This document shows, piece by piece, positions 17,765 through 26,586 of a stretch of DNA of 64,000 bases. Position 1 is the first letter of the stretch, and each line of letters begins with the position of its first letter. The translations under genes were made by a program, and so were the position numbers. This stretch comes from Bacillus chungangensis. GTDB lineage: Bacteria; Bacillota; Bacilli; Bacillales; Bacillaceae_C. Where the stretch lies: the NCBI RefSeq assembly GCF_030812995.1, contig NZ_JAUSTT010000002.1:186001-250000 (forward strand). Direction: 5' to 3'. The notes under the pieces are model-generated. The model worked only from the letters and a program-made list of their open reading frames with translations. It searched no databases and was not told the origin of the DNA.

Positions 17765-18916
17765 TTAACTCAACTCCACAAGCATTTGGGCTGGCTGCTC
17801 CAATCGCTCTTTTAATCTATTTGTAAATTGAATTGCAGTCGCTCCGTCCACTGTACGATGATCAAACGACATAGATATGTTCATCATCGATCGAATAACA
17901 ATTTGATCATCCATCACGACAGGCCGTTTTTTTGTTTGATGAAAGGCTAATATTCCTGTTTGTGGATAGTGGATAATTGGGGTAGCCGCCATGCCTCCGA
18001 GCGGCCCTGCATTGCTGATTGTAAACGTACTTCCAGTTATTTCAGCCCTTGAAAGCGTATTAGTCTGGGCTTTTTCGATTAATGATTTCATTTCCTGATG
18101 AATATCCATCATTGATTTTTGTTCAACATGATGGATAACAGGGACAATAAGCCCTTCTTTTGCATCAACAGCAATTCCAATATGATAATGCGCTTGAAGT
18201 CGAATGATGTCGTTTTCTTCATCTAATATTGCATTGAATATAGGATATTCTTGTAGAGTAAGCTGTGTCGCTTTAATAAAAAAAGCTGTAAGTGAGAGAG
18301 GCTTGCCTTGCTTTTTTAAGATGCTTTGATCGCTCAGTAAATGGGTGGCATCCACTTCATCAAAATGAGTCACATGCGGGATTGTATAAAAAGATTTTAC
18401 CATGTTGGCGGCAATTTGCTTTCTTCGCCCTTTAAAAGGGATTTCTAATGGCAACGTTTTTGCAGCAGGCTCCGTTTCTGCTTGATTCATAAACCGATAG
18501 ACATCTTCATCTGTAATGCGGCCGCCAGGTCCAGTTCCATCGATAAGCGCTAAATCAATGTCATTTTCGCGAGCTATTTTTCTCGTATATGGTGCAGCAA
18601 GGATGATTTTTTCTTTGTTTTTTACTGTGTTCCATGCTTTCTTTGCGCTTTGCTTTGTTTTTTTTGTTTTCGTGTTTTCTTTTCCGGCATCAATCTTTAA
18701 CAAAGTTGTCCCGACAGTAACTTGATCTCCTTCTTCAAACAATATTTCTGTTACTGTTCCAGAAGCTGGCGACGGTATTTCTGCTGTCATTTTATCTGTT
18801 TGAACTTCGACGAGCGGCTGGTCGCTTGTTACATGGTCGCCAACTTGTACGAAATAACCTATTATCTCTCCCTCTGTCAGACCTTCTCCAATATCATGAA
18901 GTTTTACTTCTAACAT
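17765..18916 (-). CDS. Dihydrolipoamide acyltransferase (E2) of a branched-chain/aryl 2-oxoacid dehydrogenase
   Basis: This 383-residue E2 has one lipoyl domain with the lipoylated Lys in QTDKMTAEI (about residue 43). A charged linker leads to the peripheral-subunit-binding domain (APYTRKIARENDIDLALIDG, about 104-123), and the C-terminal acyltransferase domain has the HxxxDG site HRTVDG (His about 353). A single lipoyl domain is usual for branched-chain type E2. It forms the core that passes the acyl group from E1 to CoA. Context suggests phenylacetyl-CoA as product; substrate specificity cannot be read from the sequence alone. Confidence 0.88.
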   Translation of the reverse strand: MLEVKLHDIGEGLTEGEIIGYFVQVGDHVTSDQPLVEVQTDKMTAEIPSPASGTVTEILFEEGDQVTVGTTLLKIDAGKENTKTKKTKQSAKKAWNTVKNKEKIILAAPYTRKIARENDIDLALIDGTGPGGRITDEDVYRFMNQAETEPAAKTLPLEIPFKGRRKQIAANMVKSFYTIPHVTHFDEVDATHLLSDQSILKKQGKPLSLTAFFIKATQLTLQEYPIFNAILDEENDIIRLQAHYHIGIAVDAKEGLIVPVIHHVEQKSMMDIHQEMKSLIEKAQTNTLSRAEITGSTFTISNAGPLGGMAATPIIHYPQTGILAFHQTKKRPVVMDDQIVIRSMMNISMSFDHRTVDGATAIQFTNRLKERLEQPAQMLVELS

Positions 18917-18950
18917 ATTAGTGCCGCCTACCTTTCTCTTTCAACTTCAT

Positions 18951-19934
18951 TTAAAAATTGACTACCTTCTCAATTGCTTGAACGACCCGATCTACGGTCG
19001 GCAAGTAATGCTGTTCTAATGCAAAAAAAGGAACTGGACAATCGAAGCCGGCTACTCTTGCAATCGGAGCTTTTAAATATAGGAACGAGCTGTCTTGAAT
19101 CAATGCAATGATTTCACTGCCTAATCCACTTGTTAAAGGTGCTTCGTGCACAATAACTGCCCTTCCCGTTTTTTGAACGGATTGGCTAATGGCATCTCGG
19201 TCTAATGGATATAGTGTTCGCAAATCTAACACATCACAACTTAGTCCCTTTTCTTGTGCTGCATGAGCTGCTTTGATTGCAATTGGCATCATCGCTCCCC
19301 AAGCGAAGATCGTTGCATTATCTCCATCTAATACTTTATTTGCTGTTCCAATTTCGATCGTATATGACTCACTTGGTACGTCCTCTTTCATCGTTCGATA
19401 GCAGCTCATCGGTTCTAAAAATAAGACGGGATCGGGATCATTCACACTCGCAATAAGTAGCCCTTTCGCTTCATAAGGCGTTGAAGGACATACAACCTTG
19501 ATCCCAGGCATATGAGTAAATAATGCCTCTACACTATCTGAATGGATTTCTGGGGCACGAACACCAGCACCGTAAGGAGCACGAATGACGATCGGGACAT
19601 GGTGCGTTCCCATTGTCCGCATTCGTAATCTTGTCGCATGTGTCATGATTTGTTCATATGCAGGATAAATAAATCCAAGAAATTGCATTTCTACTATTGG
19701 AAGCAGTCCATTTACCGCCATCCCAATTGCCGTTCCAACTATCCCTGCTTCACTTAAAGGAGTATCGATGACCCGTTTTTCTCCGAATTCCGCTAATAGA
19801 CCTTCCGTCGCTCGAAAGACGCCGCCATTTATACCAACATCCTCCCCCATGACGATTACACGTTCATCTTCCTTCATCATTGTTCGCAATCCATCATTTA
19901 CAGCTTGGACGAGTGTTCGTTTTTCTGACTTCAT
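18951..19934 (-). CDS. 2-oxoacid dehydrogenase E1 beta subunit
   Basis: This 327-residue transketolase-like beta subunit pairs with the E1 alpha product. Visible motifs are EDVGINGGVFRAT, DTPLSEAGIVGTAIGMA, the middle HGSDSVEALF-type segment APEIHSDSVEALF, and HEAPLTSGLGSEI near the C-terminus. It overlaps E1 alpha by ATGA, so the two subunits are translated together. Branched-chain and pyruvate-type beta subunits are similar, so the substrate is inferred from neighbours. Confidence 0.88.
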   Translation of the reverse strand: MKSEKRTLVQAVNDGLRTMMKEDERVIVMGEDVGINGGVFRATEGLLAEFGEKRVIDTPLSEAGIVGTAIGMAVNGLLPIVEMQFLGFIYPAYEQIMTHATRLRMRTMGTHHVPIVIRAPYGAGVRAPEIHSDSVEALFTHMPGIKVVCPSTPYEAKGLLIASVNDPDPVLFLEPMSCYRTMKEDVPSESYTIEIGTANKVLDGDNATIFAWGAMMPIAIKAAHAAQEKGLSCDVLDLRTLYPLDRDAISQSVQKTGRAVIVHEAPLTSGLGSEIIALIQDSSFLYLKAPIARVAGFDCPVPFFALEQHYLPTVDRVVQAIEKVVNF

Positions 19935-20995
19935 TCTTTCACACCTCTTATATATGCATGATAATCATCTTGCTGCTGTTGAATCGTCCATGTTGGTTTA
20001 GCAAAAACATGATGAAACATATCATTTGGATCCGCTTTTGGAAACGCCTCCATTTCTTCAACCGCACGTTCTATTTTTAAGATTACTTTTTCAGTCACAG
20101 TACTAGCCCACCCCTCGTCCCAGATCCCTTCATTTTTCATTAATCTTTCTAGACGTAAAATAGGATCAGCTGTTTGGCGTTTTCGTTCACTTTCTGCCTG
20201 ATCTCGATATTTGCTCGGGTCGTCTGCCGTTGTATGTGCGCCATATCTCCATGTGTCCGCTTCAATTAGTGTTGGTCCTTCCCCTAATCTTGCCCTTTCC
20301 AGCGCTTCTATCGTAATAAAATAGCTGGCAAAAATATCATTTCCGTCAATTTTAATCCCAGGAATATCATATGCAACTGCTTTTTGCGCAATTGTTCTCG
20401 AATTCATTTGCTTTTCAATTGGCACTGATATAGCATAATGATTATTTTGATTAAAAAAGACTACTGGTGCTTTAAATACACTAGCAATGTTCAAACCTTC
20501 ATGAAAATCACCCTCTGAAGTAGCACCATCGCCAAAGTAGACAATAACTGCATTGTTTGTCTGTTTATACATTTCAGCCATTGCTGCTCCTGTGGCATGC
20601 GGCAGCTGTGTCGCAATTGGAACAGCTGGAGGGAAAATCTTTCTATGTGGGGGCGAAATACATCCTTCTACTCTCCCATTCCAATATAACAGCATGGTTG
20701 CAAGCGAATGGCCAAAGGTGATGCTGGCAGCATGATCACGATAGGTTGGAAATAACCAATCTTGTTCATTTAATGCCATCGCACTCCCTACTTGCGCTGC
20801 CTCTTGCCCTTCAAAAGGGACATAAGTACCAAGTCTGCCTTGTCTTTGCAGGCTAATTGCCTTGCGATCAAAATGTCTTACTAACAACATGTTTTCATAC
20901 ATTTTTTTCACAAGTGAAGTTGGAATAGATTCTGTAAAAGAGCTCGTTCTATATCCTTGCTCATCTAAATAACAAACTTTTGTAAACGCTGTCAT
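19931..20995 (-). CDS. 2-oxoacid dehydrogenase E1 alpha subunit (thiamine-diphosphate dependent)
   Basis: This 354-residue E1 alpha decarboxylates a 2-oxoacid on thiamine diphosphate. The ThDP motif runs GDGATSEGDFHEGLN to FFNQNNHYAIS, and the phosphorylation-loop-like segment TWRYGAHTTADDPSKYR is typical of branched-chain type E1 alpha (about residues 250-266). GGAGGAG precedes the ATG, and the gene starts 24 bases after the dehydrogenase gene, in the same direction. The expected substrate from context is phenylpyruvate, possibly with branched-chain oxoacids too. Confidence 0.88.
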   Translation of the reverse strand: MTAFTKVCYLDEQGYRTSSFTESIPTSLVKKMYENMLLVRHFDRKAISLQRQGRLGTYVPFEGQEAAQVGSAMALNEQDWLFPTYRDHAASITFGHSLATMLLYWNGRVEGCISPPHRKIFPPAVPIATQLPHATGAAMAEMYKQTNNAVIVYFGDGATSEGDFHEGLNIASVFKAPVVFFNQNNHYAISVPIEKQMNSRTIAQKAVAYDIPGIKIDGNDIFASYFITIEALERARLGEGPTLIEADTWRYGAHTTADDPSKYRDQAESERKRQTADPILRLERLMKNEGIWDEGWASTVTEKVILKIERAVEEMEAFPKADPNDMFHHVFAKPTWTIQQQQDDYHAYIRGVKE

Positions 20996-21019
20996 TAAAC
21001 TCCTCCTTCAGTAAAGAAT

Positions 21020-22129
21020 TCAATGCTTAAATACCCATTTAGGCCGCTTCTCCCTTAAAAAAAAGCTATTGCGCTGTTTACTTTTGTTGATTTTCTCTTC
21101 GCATGTTCGGTTGGCGGCTTCCAATGTTGAAATATTTTCATTTTCTGATACACGGTATACTTCTAAGAGCGTATGATAAATTGCCTTCGTTTTTCGCAAC
21201 ACCCGCTCCTTATTTGCACCATATAATTCATCCGAGACTTGAATCAGTCCGCCGGCATTCACAATGTAATCTGGTGCATAAAGAATATTTTTCTTTTGCA
21301 AGTCATAACAATGATCGTCATGGCGCAATTGATTATTAGCAGAACCAATAACTGCTCGTGCTTTTAGAAGGTTAATCGTTTCTGGATGAATAATGCCGCC
21401 AATTGCACATGGGACGAACATATCTACAGGAACGCGATAAATATCGTGTTCGGATATAACCTTTAACGAATCATTTCCGATTTCCTTCGCTCTTGATTGA
21501 ATGGCATCAATGACTCTTTCATTCTTATCTGCAACATAGAGTTGTGCTCCCTCTCTTAATAAAAGCTCAGCAATTTTAAAACCTACTTTTCCTATTCCTT
21601 GAATAGCGAAAGAACTATTCCCCAGCTTTTGGGAGCCATTCAATATCGAATTTGTCGCCATCATTCCATAAATAACGCCTTGAGCAGTAGGAATAGATGA
21701 ATCTCCACTCCCCCCATACTCTTCCGGCACTCCCACAATATAATTTGTTTCTTTCATTGCATGAACAAAATCTTCTGGCGTCGTCCCCATATCGGTGCCT
21801 GTATAAAAGCGTCCCCCTAATGAAGCAACAAATTGGCCAAAAGCACGAAATAACGCTGGTGACTTATCTTTTTTCGGATCACCAATAATCACTGCTTTTC
21901 CGCCGCCAAAGTCTACATCCGCAGCAGCACATTTATACGTCATCCCTTTTGAAAGCCGCAATACATCTTCCAATGCTTCCGTAAAAGAGCTGTACGGAAA
22001 CATTCTGCATCCGCCAGTAGCAGGTCCCATCGCTGTATGGTGAATCGCAATAATCGCTTTTAGCCCTGTCGCCTCATCGTGGCAAACAACAACTTGCTCA
22101 TGCTCTTGTATTTTTTCGAAAAAATCCAC
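21020..22129 (-). CDS. Phenylalanine-dehydrogenase-like amino acid dehydrogenase
   Basis: This 369-residue Glu/Leu/Phe/Val dehydrogenase oxidatively deaminates an amino acid with NAD+. The catalytic region is [19 protein letters not shown], with Lys66 for the substrate carboxylate and Lys78 as catalytic base; the Rossmann motif is IQGIGKVG. The segment [19 protein letters not shown] and the tract [14 protein letters not shown] agree with phenylalanine dehydrogenases of bacilli and Thermoactinomyces as I recall them. Leucine dehydrogenases have a TAEDVGT-type segment there. GSANNQL replaces the GSADNQL of leucine enzymes. I favour phenylalanine as substrate, in line with the paa genes upstream. 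The C-terminus (from KINKSKQRN) is basic and unusual. Confidence 0.8.
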   Translation of the reverse strand: MDFFEKIQEHEQVVVCHDEATGLKAIIAIHHTAMGPATGGCRMFPYSSFTEALEDVLRLSKGMTYKCAAADVDFGGGKAVIIGDPKKDKSPALFRAFGQFVASLGGRFYTGTDMGTTPEDFVHAMKETNYIVGVPEEYGGSGDSSIPTAQGVIYGMMATNSILNGSQKLGNSSFAIQGIGKVGFKIAELLLREGAQLYVADKNERVIDAIQSRAKEIGNDSLKVISEHDIYRVPVDMFVPCAIGGIIHPETINLLKARAVIGSANNQLRHDDHCYDLQKKNILYAPDYIVNAGGLIQVSDELYGANKERVLRKTKAIYHTLLEVYRVSENENISTLEAANRTCEEKINKSKQRNSFFLREKRPKWVFKH

Positions 22130-22253
22130 AATGTAGTTCCCCTTTCATCAACAAACAATTTATTTACCTAATAGAATCGTTGAATTTAACTATGACTAAT
22201 TGAGATCACATTATATAAGCTGAATTGCAACAGTTATAAGCCGATCTCTCCAT

Positions 22254-22646
22254 TTATAAAGAAGCATTGATTTTATCTGCTATTTGTTTTTTTGGTAAAA
22301 TGAGTTGAATAACTTCGCCGCTGCCAATAAGTCCTTTTTCGTTCCATGCTTCTGTTTTTGCTGTAACGATGTTGTCTTTTAATGTTGTCAATGTTGCCTT
22401 AACTGTTACTTTCGTTCCCTTTGTTGTCGGGGCAAGGTGTCTTACCTTGACTGAACCGCCAATACCTTCTTCATGCTCCTCTAAATAAGGAAGGATTAGT
22501 TGCCTTGCTGCCCATTCCATATGGTAAACCATGGAAACAGTAGCATATGCTTCATGCACGACCTCGCCTTCAAATTGTGCAAACATGTCTGATGTGACAT
22601 AAAAAGAAAAGGATGCTGTTTGCCCAATTTCCATTCCTTGTTTCAT
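22254..22646 (-). CDS. Hot-dog acyl-CoA thioesterase (FlK/PaaI-like)
   Basis: This 130-residue protein resembles the FlK-type hot-dog thioesterases: GMEIGQTASF, VYHMEWAARQLILPYLEEHE, IGGSVKVRHLAPTTKG. The residues THxxE/Y seen in FlK are represented by Tyr and Glu in VYHMEWAA. In paa clusters a hot-dog thioesterase (PaaI) rescues CoA from dead-end ring-hydroxylated CoA esters. A similar housekeeping role is likely here. It is 23 bases downstream of the ABC ATPase gene. A gap of 124 bases separates it from the dehydrogenase, where a second promoter may lie. Confidence 0.75.
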   Translation of the reverse strand: MKQGMEIGQTASFSFYVTSDMFAQFEGEVVHEAYATVSMVYHMEWAARQLILPYLEEHEEGIGGSVKVRHLAPTTKGTKVTVKATLTTLKDNIVTAKTEAWNEKGLIGSGEVIQLILPKKQIADKINASL

Positions 22647-22669
22647 CCTTTTTTTTATCCCCCTATTTC

Positions 22670-23470
22670 CTATATGGTTAATAGTGCCCGATCGTTTGTT
22701 AGCTGTTCTCCTTTTATTGTTTGGAATGCCTCCAATAATTTTTCAATCGTTAGTTCCTTTTTCTCGGCTTCTTTTACTTCAAAAATAATGTTTCCTTTAT
22801 CCATCATTAACAGACGGTTGCCAAGCTTAAGCGCTTGCTGCATATTGTGTGTTACCATTAATGTTGTCAACTGTTTGCTTTCGACCATTTCCTTTGTCAA
22901 CGTAGTTATTAATGCAGCTCTTGATGGATCTAAAGCAGCTGTATGTTCATCAAGCAATAAAATCGAAGGCTCTGTAAAAGTAGCCATCAGCAAGGAAAGT
23001 GCTTGCCGTTCTCCGCCTGATAAAAGCCCTGCTTTCGCATGCAGACGATCTTCTAATCCTAAATGTAGAGCCGCTAAAGACTGTCTAAAAAAATCTCTTC
23101 TTTTTTTACTTGCTCCCATTCGCAGCGTACGTTTTTTATTGCGGGCATAGGCAAGTGCCAAGTTTTCTTCAATTGTCATACTTGGAGCTGTCCCCGCCAT
23201 TGGGTCCTGAAATACCCTCCCAATAAGAGTAGAACGTTTATATTCCGGCTGCTGTGTTACATTTTCTCCGTTTATTGAAATTGTTCCTACGTCTGGCAGC
23301 TGAACACCAGCAATCATGTTCATGAGCGTTGATTTCCCTGCCCCATTGCTTCCAATGACTGTTACAAAATCTCCTGTATCTAATGAAAGATTAATGTCAT
23401 TAAGAGCGACTTTTTCATCGGAGCTCCCCTCATTAAAAACCTTTCTAATCTGTTCTAGACGGAGCAACAC
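22670..23470 (-). CDS. ABC importer ATP-binding protein (TrpZ-like)
   Basis: Walker A IGSNGAGKSTLMN, Q-loop FQDPMAGT, signature LSGGERQALSLLMA, Walker B ILLLDEHTAALD and H-loop MVTHNMQQALKLG are all present. The frame opens at 23494, but AAGGAGG stands six bases before GTG 23470, which I take as start. It overlaps the permease gene by 26 bases. It energises the permease and lipoprotein encoded just upstream. In this family, Asp replaced by His in DEHTAALD is common. Confidence 0.88.
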   Translation of the reverse strand: MLLRLEQIRKVFNEGSSDEKVALNDINLSLDTGDFVTVIGSNGAGKSTLMNMIAGVQLPDVGTISINGENVTQQPEYKRSTLIGRVFQDPMAGTAPSMTIEENLALAYARNKKRTLRMGASKKRRDFFRQSLAALHLGLEDRLHAKAGLLSGGERQALSLLMATFTEPSILLLDEHTAALDPSRAALITTLTKEMVESKQLTTLMVTHNMQQALKLGNRLLMMDKGNIIFEVKEAEKKELTIEKLLEAFQTIKGEQLTNDRALLTI

Positions 23471-24476
23471 GACCATCCTCCTTCTGCATGACACGTTTCT
23501 TATGATGGCGTTGTTTTCTGCGTTTCTCTCTTTGCTTTTCCATTATTTTCGGTGTAATAAGTGCGAAAATAACGATAACTGCTGTAATGAACTTCATATC
23601 TCCCGTATCAAACACTTTTATTCTCAGTGCTAAGCCTAGAACAATCCGATAAATGATAGCACCACCAATGACAGCAAGCGTCGTTCGAAATATCGTTTTT
23701 GTCCCAAAGATAGCTTCTCCGATAATGACAGAAGCTAAGCCAATAATGATCATGCCAATTCCCATTCCAACATCGGCGAATTGTGCGTATTGGGCGATTA
23801 ATGCACCTGAAAAAGCAACCAATCCGTTAGAAATGCCAAGCCCTAAAATAATAAGTGAATCAGTATTTGCTGAGAAACTGCGAATCATTCGTTTATTATC
23901 ACCTGTTGCTCTTATAGCAAGACCAATTTCTGTCTGTAAAAAAAGGTCTGTCATCACCTTAATAAAAAGGGTGATCAATGCTATAAACAGAAGAATTCCC
24001 CATGTTTTAGGAGGATGCTGTATTCCGATACTTGCTGCTAATTGATTAAAAAAAGAATCAGCCCCAATATTTTCCCATATATCTGTAAATATTGTCATTA
24101 CTGTTTCAGCATTCATTAAAGGTATATTTGACCTGCCAACAATATTTTCAGAAGTAAACCCCATAATCCGTAAATTAATCGAATATAGTGCAATCATCAT
24201 CAAAATCCCTGATAATAGCGGATTGATTTTTCCCTTTGTATGCAAAATACCTGTCATAGAGCCGACAACAAAACCAACTGCTAGCGCTAAGCCTGTTGCT
24301 GCAAACGGATGATAGCCAAAAAGAATCATGGTGGAAGCAATTGCCGCCCCAGTAACAAAGCTGCCATCTACTGTTAAGTCGGGAAAGTCAAGGATGCGAA
24401 AAGAAAGATAGACGCCCAATGCCATAATTGCGTAGATGATTCCTTGTTCTACCGAGCCAAAAATAGCTGTAAACAT
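23445..24476 (-). CDS. ABC importer permease (TrpY-like, branched-chain/ribose type)
   Basis: This 343-residue membrane protein has about eight to nine helices and the motifs ALGVYLSFRILDFPDLTVDG and GEAIFGTKTIF, typical of the ABC permeases paired with ABC_sub_bind lipoproteins (TrpXYZ type). The C-terminus is strongly basic (KQREKRRKQRHHKKR) and cytoplasmic. It is the middle gene of a lipoprotein-permease-ATPase trio. The cargo is likely an aromatic amino acid, judged from family and context. Confidence 0.85.
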   Translation of the reverse strand: MFTAIFGSVEQGIIYAIMALGVYLSFRILDFPDLTVDGSFVTGAAIASTMILFGYHPFAATGLALAVGFVVGSMTGILHTKGKINPLLSGILMMIALYSINLRIMGFTSENIVGRSNIPLMNAETVMTIFTDIWENIGADSFFNQLAASIGIQHPPKTWGILLFIALITLFIKVMTDLFLQTEIGLAIRATGDNKRMIRSFSANTDSLIILGLGISNGLVAFSGALIAQYAQFADVGMGIGMIIIGLASVIIGEAIFGTKTIFRTTLAVIGGAIIYRIVLGLALRIKVFDTGDMKFITAVIVIFALITPKIMEKQREKRRKQRHHKKRVMQKEDGRVAPSRTD

Positions 24477-24490
24477 GTCGAATCATCTCC

Positions 24491-25477
24491 TCATTTATCA
24501 ACGAATTCGGCATTCCACTCTGGCTTCACCTCAACTTCAATCGTGGCAGCCGCCTCTTTGTTCATTTTTAATTTCAATGTTTGTGGAGGCTGCACAGCAA
24601 GTGCTTCAGGAACAGCCTCTTCATGTAAAACTTTGACTGCCATTTCACCTGCTTCATAGCCAATATCGAAATAATCGAAGCCAAAAGCCGCAAATGCACC
24701 ACGGTCCAATGAATCTAAATCAGCAGTAAATAAAGGTTTTTTCATTTGATTTGCAACTGTTACAACGGCTTCAATGGCGGCCACGACAGTATTATCAGTG
24801 ACTATATAGAAGGCATCTACTTGATCTGCTAGTGATTCTGCGGCTTGCTTTACATCTGCTGTCGTTGCAACTGCTGCTTCCTTCAATTCCATTCCAAGTT
24901 CACTAGCAAGCTGCTTGACATTATTCACTTGTGCCCGAGAATTTTGTTCTCCCACGTTGTAGATTGTTCCAATGATTGTCACTTCCATTTCTTCCTTCAT
25001 AAAAGTGAGTGTTTTATTAATCGCTTCGGGATGGGCATCCATCGTTCCAGTTGCATTTGTCCCTGGTTTTTCCAAATCCTTTACTAATTCAGCACCGACT
25101 GGATCTGTTACAGATGTGAAAATAATCGGAATCTCGCTCGTTGCACTTAGAGCAGCTTGAGCACTTTGGGTTGAATTTGCAAAAATTAGATCGACATCGG
25201 CACTCACAAGATTTTTAGCAATACTTGTATTTGCGCTATTGTCCCCTTGAGCGTTTTGACTATCGTAGCTAACGTTCAAGCCTGCATCTTTCAATGCTTT
25301 TTTAAATCCTGACTGGGCAGCATTTAAAGCTGGATGCTCCATTATTTGTGTGATGCCAATTGAATACTCTTTTTCTTTTCCTTGATCCCCTGCAGATGGT
25401 GTTGGCTTTGTGCCGCATGCTGCCAATAGCCAAAGCATACAGAAAACGATTGCCAACCGTTTCCAACTTGACTTCAT
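24491..25477 (-). CDS. ABC importer substrate-binding lipoprotein (TrpX-like)
   Basis: This 328-residue lipoprotein has the lipobox LLAACGTKP (Cys21) and GAGGGGG before its ATG. It belongs to the ABC_sub_bind family (YSIGITQIMEHPALNAAQSG, IFANSTQSAQAALSATSEIP, FTSVTDPVGAELV). Streptococcal relatives bind tryptophan or tyrosine. In this operon phenylalanine is the most sensible ligand; phenylpyruvate or phenylacetate cannot be excluded. It begins 118 bases after the flavoprotein gene, beyond a strong hairpin. Confidence 0.85.
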   Translation of the reverse strand: MKSSWKRLAIVFCMLWLLAACGTKPTPSAGDQGKEKEYSIGITQIMEHPALNAAQSGFKKALKDAGLNVSYDSQNAQGDNSANTSIAKNLVSADVDLIFANSTQSAQAALSATSEIPIIFTSVTDPVGAELVKDLEKPGTNATGTMDAHPEAINKTLTFMKEEMEVTIIGTIYNVGEQNSRAQVNNVKQLASELGMELKEAAVATTADVKQAAESLADQVDAFYIVTDNTVVAAIEAVVTVANQMKKPLFTADLDSLDRGAFAAFGFDYFDIGYEAGEMAVKVLHEEAVPEALAVQPPQTLKLKMNKEAAATIEVEVKPEWNAEFVDK

Positions 25478-25532
25478 TCTTTTTCCCCCTCTTGGTAGCT
25501 AAATATAGATGGCTTCCTTTTCACTCCCCACT

Positions 25533-25559
25533 CATTCCCTTTTTGTTAAAAAGGGAATG
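25533..25559. repeat. 12-bp perfect hairpin between the flavoprotein and transporter genes
   Basis: CATTCCCTTTTT and AAAAAGGGAATG pair with a 3-base loop. On the minus strand no T run follows, so it is unlikely to be a simple terminator. It may be a processing or stability element that sets the ratio of Paa to transporter messages, or a leaky terminator. Confidence 0.7.
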
Positions 25560-25595
25560 AAATAGTTCAGACAGTTCAGTCTTTTCTATGGCGTT

Positions 25596-26558
25596 TCAAC
25601 CTTGTTCCTTACTCTTCCTGATAGCTGTTATTTCTTTTAAACGAATATCGCACTCTTCCATCATCGAATCGATAAGCTCCCTCACTGTCAGAACCCGATT
25701 AATTAACCCAGCAATTTGCCCACAATTCATATAACCTTCCTCTTCATTTCCTTCCAACGCTCCGAGTAAGTGACGGTCTTCATTCGTTGCTTGCTGAAAT
25801 TCCACTGGCGTTATTGACCTCTCTTCTTGTGCTTTAATCGATTTCGTATAAGGGCCTGCTAGTACTCTCCTGCCTTTTTGAAGAGAACGGCCAATTACAA
25901 TCGTACTTGTGTCATCCGCTTCTAACAGTCTTTTTTTATAAAGAGGGGAAAAGGGGGCATCTGTAGTGGCAACGAATCTTGTTCCCATTTGTATTCCTTT
26001 TGCTCCTAAAGCAAACATCGCCAGCATGCCTCTGCCATCAGCAATCCCGCCGGCAGCTACGACTGGCAGCTTGATTGCATCGACTACTTGGGGAATAAGC
26101 GCAAGTGTTGTCGTTTCAAAAGAAGAGTGAATACCAGCTGCTTCCACTCCTTCAGCGATAACAATTTGAGCTCCGGCAGCTGCTGCTTTTAAAGCATGCT
26201 TTACAGTACTAACAACACACATAGCAACTACACCATTGTCCCGAAGATAAGAAATATAAGGAGCAGGATTGCCTGCTGATAAGGAAACAGCTTTAAGCTT
26301 ATATTGGACAGCGATCCGAAGCATCTCTTCACTCCACCTATTTACAGAGATTGGGATATTAAGCGCAAAAGGCTGATCTGTTCTTTGCTTTGTTTCTTTG
26401 ATTAATCTTTCAACTTGCTCAGGATTCATCGTACCAGTACCAATCGTACCTAAACCGCCAGCTTCTGAAACCGCTGCTGTTAACTGGGCGCTGCTAATAT
26501 TCCCCATTCCCCCTTGAATGATCGGAACTCGAATACCAAGGATCGCTTCCAATTCCAT
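25596..26558 (-). CDS. Nitronate monooxygenase / FabK-like FMN flavoprotein
   Basis: This 320-residue TIM-barrel flavoprotein has IIQGGMGNISSAQL and AVSEAGGLGTIGTG at the N-terminus, IAEGVEAAGIH in the middle, and the FMN phosphate site PVVAAGGIADGRG, GAKGIQMGTRFVAT. The His of AEGVEAAGIH replaces the GHRG/GH of many relatives. The family includes nitronate monooxygenases, enoyl-ACP reductases (FabK) and several enzymes of unknown substrate. It starts 28 bases after paaH in the same direction. Its role in aromatic catabolism is not known to me. Confidence 0.75.
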   Translation of the reverse strand: MELEAILGIRVPIIQGGMGNISSAQLTAAVSEAGGLGTIGTGTMNPEQVERLIKETKQRTDQPFALNIPISVNRWSEEMLRIAVQYKLKAVSLSAGNPAPYISYLRDNGVVAMCVVSTVKHALKAAAAGAQIVIAEGVEAAGIHSSFETTTLALIPQVVDAIKLPVVAAGGIADGRGMLAMFALGAKGIQMGTRFVATTDAPFSPLYKKRLLEADDTSTIVIGRSLQKGRRVLAGPYTKSIKAQEERSITPVEFQQATNEDRHLLGALEGNEEEGYMNCGQIAGLINRVLTVRELIDSMMEECDIRLKEITAIRKSKEQG

Positions 26559-26586
26559 TCACTCTCCCCCTTCCTAAAAACATTCG

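Noticed and set aside
21020-22129. Leucine dehydrogenase as first assignment
   Set aside because: Motifs GTDMGT and GSANNQL and the paa context fit phenylalanine dehydrogenase better; leucine type kept as an alternative to be tested.
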